From a virus, in the IMG/VR virus record IMGVR_UViG_3300032293_001888, positions 1 to 50,988 of that record: DNA of 50,988 bases; one strand, 5' to 3'. The notes under the pieces were generated by a model. It was not told the DNA's origin, searched no databases, and saw only the letters and a list, made by a program, of their open reading frames with translations. Positions 15,422-24,746 of the stretch are shown one piece after another. The number at the start of each line of letters is the position of its first letter. Position 1 is the first letter of the stretch. The position numbers were made by a program, and so were the translations under genes.

Positions 15422-18400
15422 TTATACCGCCGATGGTAAAGCAATTGCACGAATATCTGTTAAGAATGGCACCGCAGTTTTATCTGAAGATGCAAGAACT
15501 ACCTTAATTGCAAACTGACTAAAACTATTGTATGTTTGTCCCGAAGCAATACTACTATATTCAACATAGTTTTGTGCAATGCCACCAGCACCTGGAGCAG
15601 CCACAAATTCATATGTGCTTTCTCTTGTTTGTGAATATAATCCGTCCGTATTATTAATTAAGGTCATTAATTGCCAGTTACCCGAATCAAACGGTTGCGT
15701 ATCGTTTCTCGACAAAATTTTGTAGTAAACATAAATTTCGGTATTTACTGGACGATATGCAGTAAAGTATACACGTATATCACCTGAATCAAATCCTTGA
15801 TCCAATACAACTCGTTTGGTTATGTATCTAGCCAATCCATTACCACCAGAAGAAGAAGTTTCACCACCAACAGTAATGGTTGCACCTGTTCCTGGTGATG
15901 AGTTAGCGTCAACAACTGTAATGGTTGGTGTTGTTGCGTAACCAGAACCACCATTAGTTATGTTAATGTTTCTAATCACACCACCAACTACGTTAGCTGA
16001 TGCAGTTGCACCTGTACCAAAACCACCAACTGAATTAACTGTTACGGTTGTTGTATTAACATTGTAACCGGAACCGCCATTGACAATACTAATCATACTA
16101 TTAGAAATTGGTAAATTATTTATTGACCAACCAATTGTATATACGCCTAATCCATCATCAGAAATCATTGGAGATACTGCATCATCAACAGAGCTCATGT
16201 TGGCATACAAAGAAAATGAAGTGTTTGAATTTGCAACTAAAACCCGTTGACCTAGACCATCATTTAAATAGATGTCATCATAAGTTGGTGTGCCGTATTT
16301 ACCCGGAGTAACACCTGTTATTGGTGCTGCAACTTTTGTGGAATTCAATGTAGAAGCATATGAATAACTTAAAGTGGTACTACCAGGAACAAAATCGGAT
16401 GTTGAAACATTAAATGCGTCAACAAGAACATCTGTGTTTGCACACGAAGAAATTGAACTGTTAATTGTATTTGGATTTAAATGATAAGAAATACCTTGTT
16501 CAGTTAATTTACGATATGGTAATTTGTTTGGTACCACAAATTGCATTGTTGGTTGTGTACCGACAGAGAACACACACCGGTCAATAGTAAACATCATTGA
16601 CTCATTTTGATCCGCTGTCCATGTCTGTGAGTTTTGTGACAAGAAAATATTACCAACATATGGTGCTGTGTTAATTTTTGTTATGTTGGTTGGTGTTGGA
16701 TCAGTTGGTAAATTCTTTATAGAAGAAGCAATAGCTGTATCACCATTCTGTGCGGTATAAACTGTGTACTCATTTGATGTTGGGCATCGAACAATAAATG
16801 CATATAGTTTGTTCGACTCCAAATAAACTGGTGCCGGGAACTTAAATTCAGTATACGTTGTTGGATCCAAATAATGCGGATTATTGGATATTTTAATATT
16901 TTCGTTTGTCAAAGTGACTTGCGAATTATCTAATGTTTCTCCTGTTGGATAGCCATTCAAAGTGCTAACAATAGACAGAGTTACTGGATTAAACTGTGAA
17001 GCTTTTGTTCTAAAAAATACTTTAATAGAATCAATAAAAATACCATTAGGATAATTTTCTTTATCAATAATAAATGTTTGTGCAACAGGATCCCAACGAG
17101 TTACATATGTATAAGAAGTAACATTAGTTCTTTCTTCTGTTCTTGTAAATGTATTCTTAGCAGAATCAATAGAAGAAGCAAAGTTTAATCCTTGTTTTGT
17201 TTGTTGCAATCCAGATGCATAAAATCTAGATTCTGCTTTAGTACTAGCAGTTTCTATATTGCCAGCAATAGAATTATCTATTCTAAAAGTTCTTTGTCCG
17301 GTATTGAATGTGCCTCCAGGCAATGCAAATATTCCAGAAACCATTCCTGCTTCATTGGTTTTTGAATTACCAATAGAATAAATGTCACCTTGAGTGGTGG
17401 TAATGGCAGAACTTAAATTAGCAAGCTTTGTTGTAGTATTATATGCTGTGATGGTCGCTGATTGGCCAGCACTTGTTCCACTAACAAAGTTAATTGTATT
17501 GCCTGTATAGTTTGCTGTACTTGAAGCGGTTGATGCTAAAGTTATTGAAGTTGTGGTGTTGGCATTAACAATTTGGCCGGAGTGATGCGTATAAGATACA
17601 ACTGTTCCACTAGCGGTTGATGTCTGATATTGTCCTGAAGCATTAAATTGTGCATTTTGAATTGTTGCACCATTAGGAAATGGAATGTCCAAAATATCAC
17701 CAACAACATACAATCGATATTTTATCGTATCGTTTGGATAATTAAAATAAGAAACCACTTTGGCTGCAGCTGTAAAATTACCGCCAGCTAAAAATCCAAT
17801 AATGTCTCCATCATTAAATGATCCGGTGACATTGGTCAACTCTATCACATTTGGTTTGCGGATATAATTGTTGACAAGAGTACCATCAAAATATGCATTA
17901 ACATCTGTGTTGACAGTCAATCCATAAGTATTGAAAAATAAAAATTGTGGACGAATGTATGGCAACACACTCACATCGGTAATAAATCCACCAGTTTCAA
18001 TATAACTGGAGTTTAGTTTATCATAGTAACCTAATACTGTTTCTTGTTGTTGTGTGGTGTAGGTTGTGACTTGATTTTGCCGCCAATTACTACCGGAAGC
18101 AATTACTTGATCTGTTGTTGTTGCGACAGTAGTTTTCCAATCACCAACTTGCAACACATTAACTTGGTCGCTTTCACGAAACACTTGTAAGTTTGGATCA
18201 ACAATTAATAAAGCTGGAGATGTTTCAGTATCAACCCAATTGTCCATCGGAGGACTTAAAGTCATCACACCATAATTTAATGATACAGAAAATGGATTTA
18301 AATTTTCAAAACGAGAAGCAATTCTTTGAGTTACTACATTTGCAGTTGTATATGGCAATGTAAAAAAGTTTGAAGATGAACTTTTTGAAATTTTAAACCC

Positions 18401-21400
18401 TAAATTATTGGCACTTACAGCATCCAACTGACCCATATTATAAACTAAAGATAATGATTGTAATGGAAAGTTTTGAACGTTTTGTGCAGCTGTCATTTGT
18501 TTAGTTCTGCGATTAACAGACACAAAATAATCAGTATTATTGGTATCTGAAGCTGCGTAACTAGAAAAGTCATCAACAAGAATACCATTTTTGAAACGAT
18601 TTAATCCATTACCGTCAGGAATTTGTAGTGACGATGCACCCTTTTCTAACAAATTCAAAGCAGTATAATATTCAATGTTGTTAACTCGATTTTCTAAAGC
18701 AGAAATATCTCTCATCTGCCAACGTTTATGTTTAACTCTTTCAATAGATAAGTTTGGTAATACACCTGTGACTTCACCTGGAATATATGCGGTATATGGG
18801 TCATGGTACAGATTAGCAATTACTAAAGAACCATCTGGTTCAATTGGTAATAGTGGATTGACTGAAGGAGTTCCTTGGACAATTTCAAAGAATCGGTCTT
18901 TACTTAATACCAATTTATCTGAACGACCAAGATAAAATTGATAATCAGAAGAAAATTCAGTTAAGTCCACAGGAATATATGCGCCAGCTGCACCCGAACC
19001 AGAGCTTGATGTGCGGATTATAAATGAACTCTGAGCATTAATTAATGATGGTCTAAAGTCCAAAGAATCTCTTAACTGATAATAGTTACCACTACTGGAA
19101 CTCACATAAAATGAAATCTCTGCATAATCTTCGGGTGAAGATGACACAGGCGACAAGTAAGACATGACGGAATAGTATCCATCACCACCTGTGGTTGAGT
19201 AGTAGTCCAATATGATTAATAAATTACCATCAATCTGAGGTTGACCAAGACCTAGTGTAATACTAGCAAAGTCATAATAAGAATCTCGTTGACCATTATC
19301 AAATGTGAACCGATTGGTTACATCATTGATTGGATTGGTTAACATGTCAGCTGTTGCTGGTGCTCCAGGAGATTTTGTGTCAATAATCTTAACGATACGT
19401 TTGACATCAGTGATATACAATTTTTGTGGCTGGCCTGGTGCAACAACTCCGGCATTTAAAATATACACTTGTCCATTTGTTAAATCAACTTTAGTATTTG
19501 TTAAGACAGTTGTACCAGTGATGTTAACACCTGTTGTATTACCTGTTACTTTATTTTTGGCTTTTAACACAAATGATGTGTCATTACCATTGCTGATAAA
19601 AGCTTTGGCAATAATGGTTGCAGTAAAGGCACCCAAATCCGATGTTGGTGTGGTGAATGTGGCTGTACCGCCGGATCCAGTAATAGAACAAGTTCTACTA
19701 TTGATACCCCATGGTAATGTTTGACCAGTTATTAGACCACTTGATAATGGGTTTGTTACAATGATTTGAAAATTTTGTGAAATAGCATCTTGTGACAGAG
19801 AACCTGTGCCTAAGAAACGAAGTGTTGATGTTGGCGCAGATCCAAATGTCAACGCAGCCGTAATATTTCCACCAGATACCGTGAAAGACACATTTCGGAA
19901 TACTTGTGTTGTTGTGTAAGATGTATCTGTGACACTGGATACAAAAGGATTGCCTACTGTAAACACCAATTCTGGCGCATTTGGATTTTGTAATACAACA
20001 TCACCGGATGATACATTGTTTACTTTGTTTGAGTTGTCAATCGTTGCATTGGCAGTTACAGCATATGTTGCACCTGCCGTAGCTCCAATCATTGTTTCAA
20101 AGTCGGTAGTATCAAAACGAAGTGTGAATACCGAATTGTTCGCCAATGTTACAGTAAATGGTCGGTCAACATATGCAACCTTAGCAGCTGCATCATAAGT
20201 TGTAATTGTTCTGAAATCACCAGCAGAAGTACCTGTATCAATACTGACTGTTACTCCAGTATAGGCGTTGGCCACATTTGAAAACTGATTGGTATTAGGC
20301 AATCTTATGTAACTATTGTTTGCATTAACTGGTGCAATTTGTGATACATTGGCTGATAATGTTTGATTTTGAATATTGTAAACAAAGGCTTTATAAATGT
20401 AAGCTGCACCATTGGCTGTATTTGAGGTGCTAGAATATACCATGTTACGAATGTAACCTGTTGCAGCTTTAGTGGAGTTATAAGAATTATCATTCGTTAA
20501 TACAATATTATCTTTACTTACAGTATGAAAATCAACCTGTGGTTGAGTGGTTACATCAAATACACCGTTTGCCGAATTAACAAAGAAATAATTACCGTAA
20601 TCAATAAATGTTGGATTATTACCCACATTTGCTTGACTTCTTGCTCGGTCGTTTGTTAGAATTACATCACTTTGATTTTCTAAACGATAACCACGAACAT
20701 AAGCAATACCTTTGGAAAGTCCAAGGTCGTATTTTGCAGAATTAACGGTGTTTGATTTTGGTGTTAAAGTATAATCATTAACAATAAAGTCACCGTTGGT
20801 GTCATTGGTGCGTTTAGCAAAATAATCATCAATCACCGAATAAACTGTACCATCTACTTGTTTAACAATCGAACCGTCAACAAGGCGAACCAACTCAATA
20901 AAGTTGTCATCATCACCCAATGACAATGACCTTGTTTGTAAAGTTAACGATATTTTATAACGATCTGCTCCTGGAGCTTGATAGTTTGTAGCATTAAATG
21001 CAGGATCCAATAAAGAAGAATCATCTACTGAATCAACAATTGTTTCTACAGCATTTAAACCAATTCTTAATGATGGTATTGATGAATATTTGGAAAGAAC
21101 CGTTGTTTGTTCAGAAACAACAACAAAATTACCTTCAACATAAAAAATACCTCGAGCGATAGAAGCAACAGAACTTAAACCTGTAGCATCATTGCCAATA
21201 GTACTTGTGATAATTGTTCCTGTAAGGTTCGAACCATTCAAGAACACGGTTTGTCCTGAAACAAATCTATTACCAGATATGTAACTTACAATCAAAGTAG
21301 GAGGGTCTGCTTCACCTCCTAAAGCGGTTGTTGTCGCTTCTACTGTTTCAACCACTTTAGCAACAACAGAACCGTCAGCAGAAATAACTATGCCATCTGA

Positions 21401-21676
21401 AAAAGCTTCTGCGGAAATAGTAGCACCAGAATTATCTGTTGTGTTTAGTTTTAAATAATAAACATTTTGATTTACGGTAACTTTACCACCAGAAATTGGT
21501 GTGTTCTGTGTGAATATGGCATCAGCAAAACTGGTAATCTGATTTTGTAATATTGTTTGTGATTGTGTTAATTCACGAGCCTGTACCGCAAAACCTGGCT
21601 TAAAAAGAATACGATGAAAGTTTTTCTCAGCATCGAAATCATCATAATACGGGTCTACATTAAAATTAAGTGGCAT
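15422..21676 (-). CDS. Giant DUF4815-type baseplate/virion structural protein (2084 aa)
   Basis: The N-terminus has VDPYYDDFDAEKNFHRILF followed by PGFAVQARELTQSQTILQN, the signature of the DUF4815 family found in T4-like cyanophage and pelagiphage baseplates. The remaining about 2000 residues are beta-rich with many short turns (SGQTVFLNGSNLTG, etc.). Near residues 1840-1920 are two copies of the motif NGGSGYxxxPxxTV, also present in gp6, gp7-like and gp8. The stop lies 2 nt before the next ATG. It occupies the T4 gp9/gp10 region downstream of gp8, so a peripheral wedge or fibre-attachment role is inferred. It is the largest gene in the window. Confidence 0.85.
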   Translation of the reverse strand: MPLNFNVDPYYDDFDAEKNFHRILFKPGFAVQARELTQSQTILQNQITSFADAIFTQNTPISGGKVTVNQNVYYLKLNTTDNSGATISAEAFSDGIVISADGSVVAKVVETVEATTTALGGEADPPTLIVSYISGNRFVSGQTVFLNGSNLTGTIITSTIGNDATGLSSVASIARGIFYVEGNFVVVSEQTTVLSKYSSIPSLRIGLNAVETIVDSVDDSSLLDPAFNATNYQAPGADRYKISLTLQTRSLSLGDDDNFIELVRLVDGSIVKQVDGTVYSVIDDYFAKRTNDTNGDFIVNDYTLTPKSNTVNSAKYDLGLSKGIAYVRGYRLENQSDVILTNDRARSQANVGNNPTFIDYGNYFFVNSANGVFDVTTQPQVDFHTVSKDNIVLTNDNSYNSTKAATGYIRNMVYSSTSNTANGAAYIYKAFVYNIQNQTLSANVSQIAPVNANNSYIRLPNTNQFSNVANAYTGVTVSIDTGTSAGDFRTITTYDAAAKVAYVDRPFTVTLANNSVFTLRFDTTDFETMIGATAGATYAVTANATIDNSNKVNNVSSGDVVLQNPNAPELVFTVGNPFVSSVTDTSYTTTQVFRNVSFTVSGGNITAALTFGSAPTSTLRFLGTGSLSQDAISQNFQIIVTNPLSSGLITGQTLPWGINSRTCSITGSGGTATFTTPTSDLGAFTATIIAKAFISNGNDTSFVLKAKNKVTGNTTGVNITGTTVLTNTKVDLTNGQVYILNAGVVAPGQPQKLYITDVKRIVKIIDTKSPGAPATADMLTNPINDVTNRFTFDNGQRDSYYDFASITLGLGQPQIDGNLLIILDYYSTTGGDGYYSVMSYLSPVSSSPEDYAEISFYVSSSSGNYYQLRDSLDFRPSLINAQSSFIIRTSSSGSGAAGAYIPVDLTEFSSDYQFYLGRSDKLVLSKDRFFEIVQGTPSVNPLLPIEPDGSLVIANLYHDPYTAYIPGEVTGVLPNLSIERVKHKRWQMRDISALENRVNNIEYYTALNLLEKGASSLQIPDGNGLNRFKNGILVDDFSSYAASDTNNTDYFVSVNRRTKQMTAAQNVQNFPLQSLSLVYNMGQLDAVSANNLGFKISKSSSSNFFTLPYTTANVVTQRIASRFENLNPFSVSLNYGVMTLSPPMDNWVDTETSPALLIVDPNLQVFRESDQVNVLQVGDWKTTVATTTDQVIASGSNWRQNQVTTYTTQQQETVLGYYDKLNSSYIETGGFITDVSVLPYIRPQFLFFNTYGLTVNTDVNAYFDGTLVNNYIRKPNVIELTNVTGSFNDGDIIGFLAGGNFTAAAKVVSYFNYPNDTIKYRLYVVGDILDIPFPNGATIQNAQFNASGQYQTSTASGTVVSYTHHSGQIVNANTTTSITLASTASSTANYTGNTINFVSGTSAGQSATITAYNTTTKLANLSSAITTTQGDIYSIGNSKTNEAGMVSGIFALPGGTFNTGQRTFRIDNSIAGNIETASTKAESRFYASGLQQTKQGLNFASSIDSAKNTFTRTEERTNVTSYTYVTRWDPVAQTFIIDKENYPNGIFIDSIKVFFRTKASQFNPVTLSIVSTLNGYPTGETLDNSQVTLTNENIKISNNPHYLDPTTYTEFKFPAPVYLESNKLYAFIVRCPTSNEYTVYTAQNGDTAIASSIKNLPTDPTPTNITKINTAPYVGNIFLSQNSQTWTADQNESMMFTIDRCVFSVGTQPTMQFVVPNKLPYRKLTEQGISYHLNPNTINSSISSCANTDVLVDAFNVSTSDFVPGSTTLSYSYASTLNSTKVAAPITGVTPGKYGTPTYDDIYLNDGLGQRVLVANSNTSFSLYANMSSVDDAVSPMISDDGLGVYTIGWSINNLPISNSMISIVNGGSGYNVNTTTVTVNSVGGFGTGATASANVVGGVIRNINITNGGSGYATTPTITVVDANSSPGTGATITVGGETSSSGGNGLARYITKRVVLDQGFDSGDIRVYFTAYRPVNTEIYVYYKILSRNDTQPFDSGNWQLMTLINNTDGLYSQTRESTYEFVAAPGAGGIAQNYVEYSSIASGQTYNSFSQFAIKVVLASSDKTAVPFLTDIRAIALPSAV

Positions 21677-21688
21677 TTTTTCTTTCCA

Positions 21689-23086
21689 TTAAAAGCTTAA
21701 CACAATACGAAATTGTTCTGTTCCATCAGGACTTCTTGGTATACCTTGTCTATTCTCTATGTATAAGAGATATCCGGAGTATATAATAAAATCTGGTCGT
21801 TCTGTTGATAGCAAGGTTCGAACTGCAGCAACAATCGATCCACTAGCATCTTGAATTAGAGCTTGGTTATTTTGTGGAGTTCCGTTTATATTTATGACGC
21901 TTACAATATTGGTTGCTGGGTCGAAGCTAACTATTTCAGCAGAAAATGTTGATGTTGCAAAATTAGTACCTTGATACACAGTTTGACCACTAACAAAATT
22001 ACCAGAACCCGGAGATACAAATAGTTTGGTTGTAATGTCATAAATTGCGCCATTAGCTAATGCATTTTGTGATACGGAAGCTTGTGAAATTGGATTCAAT
22101 AAAAGCCCAATTTGTCGATAGGTCATATCAGTTGATATTTTTCCATTTTCACTTTCAGCAAATTGTGGTGCAACCATAACATGATTACAACCCAACTCGG
22201 AAATAGGATCAAAGCCATGGCCACCAACAGGTGATGTTGGTGCAATCGCTACAGCTGACACATTAGGTGAATTGAATCCTGAGAGTACATTAATGGTAGT
22301 TTCAGCAAAAGTATAACCTGTACCCGTATTAGCCATAACCACATCATACAAATAACCAGCTGCGTTAACTAGAGGTGTTGCATTAGCAAATTGACCATCA
22401 CCAGTAATAGTAATTGTTACACCGCCTTGTGTATATCCTTCTCCTACAGTAGTTACATTGATAACATCAATTGATCCTTGTGCAGCAAATGTTTCCACTG
22501 GATTAGGAACGTTCTGGCCAATAGGTACCGGCATCCAATCTGCATCAAAAAACTTCTGTTTTGAACCTGAGTCCAAAGAATACATAAACTTCCATTTATA
22601 CCCATCAGCAGTTTTAACTAAAAAAGTATTGTCGAATGTGCCAGGTAAAAATTGTGGTTCTACGGTTGAAACTGAATTATTATTGTTCCAAAGACACTTA
22701 AACACTTGGTCAAATTTATTTCTTACATAAAATCTTTTTTCGACAATGCCATCGGCATTAGTTGCCAACATATCTACTGTGTCGGTGTAAAAATCATATA
22801 CTATACCATCTTCCCAATCAATACGAGGAATAACTGGAGATATGTCTGATGATGTTATCAGTTTAGATGCAATCATATTTTTGAATACAGACTTTAATGA
22901 TTGCTGGTCTTGTTGTGGTACTGGAGGATTGTTTTCATCTATCCATGGCATAACCTGGCCAATAAAAGAATAAAGCGGATTTATGTTTGAGTTTCCAGTA
23001 GAAGTTCTTGGAGAATAGTAATACTGCAAAACTTCATAGAGTTTTGATCCGTGTAATAATTGCGCTGATGTATTTGATGTTGCCAT
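21689..23086 (-). CDS. 8: Baseplate wedge subunit gp8-like (465 aa)
   Basis: T4 gp8 homologue. Diagnostic segments are VIPRIDWEDGIVYDFYTD (T4: AVIPRRDWGD), VFKCLWNNNN (YRCLD), ADGYKWKFMY (GDGYVWEYLF), a segment about MTYRQIGLLLNP (FRQISIITNP) and the C-terminus YLLYIENRQGIPRSPDGTEQ (MIYMENRPPI). It is longer than T4 gp8 (334 aa), mainly through an insertion in the middle with GEGYTQGG and GTGYTF motifs. It forms part of the wedge with gp7, gp10, gp6, gp25 and gp53, and the order around it follows the T4 6-7-8 order. Confidence 0.85.
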   Translation of the reverse strand: MATSNTSAQLLHGSKLYEVLQYYYSPRTSTGNSNINPLYSFIGQVMPWIDENNPPVPQQDQQSLKSVFKNMIASKLITSSDISPVIPRIDWEDGIVYDFYTDTVDMLATNADGIVEKRFYVRNKFDQVFKCLWNNNNSVSTVEPQFLPGTFDNTFLVKTADGYKWKFMYSLDSGSKQKFFDADWMPVPIGQNVPNPVETFAAQGSIDVINVTTVGEGYTQGGVTITITGDGQFANATPLVNAAGYLYDVVMANTGTGYTFAETTINVLSGFNSPNVSAVAIAPTSPVGGHGFDPISELGCNHVMVAPQFAESENGKISTDMTYRQIGLLLNPISQASVSQNALANGAIYDITTKLFVSPGSGNFVSGQTVYQGTNFATSTFSAEIVSFDPATNIVSVININGTPQNNQALIQDASGSIVAAVRTLLSTERPDFIIYSGYLLYIENRQGIPRSPDGTEQFRIVLSF

Positions 23087-23099
23087 ATTCTATTCTCTA

Positions 23100-24743
23100 T
23101 TAAGCTGATTGAACTGCTACAAATGTATTTGCTAAATCGCCATCAATACTGAAGTATTTTAGGTATGCAGAACTAGTTGAAGCCATCGTAAATGTGGTGG
23201 AATTTTCACTTGAATTAGTTGCTGAACATCCATGTGTAATGGTTCTAGTTGAACCACTCGTATTGATTAACCAAACTTCAACCACTTTACCAGCAACAAA
23301 ATTTGTAAGTGTAAATGTTAAGTCAGCTGCTAAATTGGCTTTGATAACTACATCACTTGAAAAATCGATTGTAATGGCCGTTTGATTACCAACAGGTAGT
23401 CGTGGTGTAAAAATGAAACCCTTTGTTGGATTAACTGTACCAAGGAATTCAGCCGAATCTGCATTGAATGAAGCAATTTCTTGTAGTGTGTTTGAACCTA
23501 CAGGAGTATTCCAGAACTCAATACGAGTACCACGATTAGTATCACTAAAATTTTCTGCTGCCACAAAATCAATCTTTGTGGGACTAGAAGATGGAAACTG
23601 TGTGCCTGTCCAACCGTTGCCAACAACTCGGAATATCACATCATTGTTTGCTACTGCGACTGGTGCTGCGGCTGATCCTCGACCCATACGACCAGCTACC
23701 AAAGGATAGGTGTTTGCACCAAAACTATCTAAAACAACACGAGTTACAGAATTGGCTTTGCCAGTAACGTGCAACATATAGTTGGTGTTTGATGGAGCCT
23801 GAGTAACAAAACCATCACTTGAGGTAATTTTAACAAATGCGGTGTCAGTAGCAAATGATGAATTGTTTAAACTGATTGTACCAGTAGTTAATACATTACC
23901 TGTAATGGTTAAATCACCAGCAAAGGTACCCGATGTGTTGGCTAAAGCATTATTTGCTTTAGTGAAAGCTGCCCATGCATGGTTATTAGCAGTAGTTATG
24001 TTTGTATTCTGTGTAGTATTTACACCTTCAATAATAGAAATACTTGTGTTCTGATTTGTGTTGATGGTTTCAATAGAATTTAATCTAGTATTTTGTGTGG
24101 CGTCAACACCTTGTGTAATAATGGTATTAGCTTGTGTAGCCAAAGTAACCGCAGCTGAAGATGCCGCTGTAGTTTGTATTGTTGAATCACCAAATTGTAA
24201 CGGTATACTTAATTTTAAATTGCCATTATCTTCAACTCTAACAGCTTCAGCAGCAATCGTGTGTGAACCTGTATAGAAAATAATATCATTATTTGAATTG
24301 TGTGTGCCTATCCATAAATTTCCATATACTTCACCATTTTTACCGTGCATACAAATGAAACCGTCACGGTTTGGTAAATCAAATTCAGAATCAAAGTCCA
24401 TATTTGAACCACGAATACCCATATTAATAAATCCATTAGCTTCATTTCCATCGGCTGTAGCAATTACAATTTGGCCAGTACCTTTTGGATTGATATTCTG
24501 AAAAAATACTCTAGAACTAGGTGCTGTGTTACTAACGAATTGTGCAATCGCATCGGCATATATTGTGGCTGCAGATGTTCCAACATTCAATACATTATTT
24601 GCAAATAGTCCTCCAGCCAATGTGGTAGTCGAGAATTGTGATGTTGTATTGGTCGTTTTATCCACGGCAACGAATACCGTATTGGCGTTGTTAGCCGATA
24701 ACTGGTTTAATACTGGTAAATCTGATATTTTTACTGACGGCAT
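23100..24743 (-). CDS. Fibre-like virion protein inserted between gp7- and gp8-type genes (547 aa)
   Basis: It starts MPSVKISDLPVLNQLSANN, an N-terminal module of the KISDLPxL type seen on phage fibres. The middle holds TQNTRLNSIETINTNQN coiled-coil units identical in type to those of the 661-aa and 999-aa fibres. The C-terminal part (RLPVGNQTAITIDFSSDVV, then HGCSATNSSENSTTF) is beta-rich and ends ANTFVAVQSA. It lies between wedge genes with gaps of only 3-13 nt, so it is probably co-transcribed and may be a fibre mounted on the wedge. Confidence 0.8.
   Translation of the reverse strand: MPSVKISDLPVLNQLSANNANTVFVAVDKTTNTTSQFSTTTLAGGLFANNVLNVGTSAATIYADAIAQFVSNTAPSSRVFFQNINPKGTGQIVIATADGNEANGFINMGIRGSNMDFDSEFDLPNRDGFICMHGKNGEVYGNLWIGTHNSNNDIIFYTGSHTIAAEAVRVEDNGNLKLSIPLQFGDSTIQTTAASSAAVTLATQANTIITQGVDATQNTRLNSIETINTNQNTSISIIEGVNTTQNTNITTANNHAWAAFTKANNALANTSGTFAGDLTITGNVLTTGTISLNNSSFATDTAFVKITSSDGFVTQAPSNTNYMLHVTGKANSVTRVVLDSFGANTYPLVAGRMGRGSAAAPVAVANNDVIFRVVGNGWTGTQFPSSSPTKIDFVAAENFSDTNRGTRIEFWNTPVGSNTLQEIASFNADSAEFLGTVNPTKGFIFTPRLPVGNQTAITIDFSSDVVIKANLAADLTFTLTNFVAGKVVEVWLINTSGSTRTITHGCSATNSSENSTTFTMASTSSAYLKYFSIDGDLANTFVAVQSA
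23990..24126 (-). repeat. Dispersed fibre coiled-coil repeat, copy in the 547-aa protein
   Basis: It encodes GVNTTQNTNITTANN and VDATQNTRLNSIETIN-type units and closely matches DNA at 2269-2431, about 22 kb away, over the segment encoding RLNSIETIN. Confidence 0.65.
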
Positions 24744-24746
24744 TTG

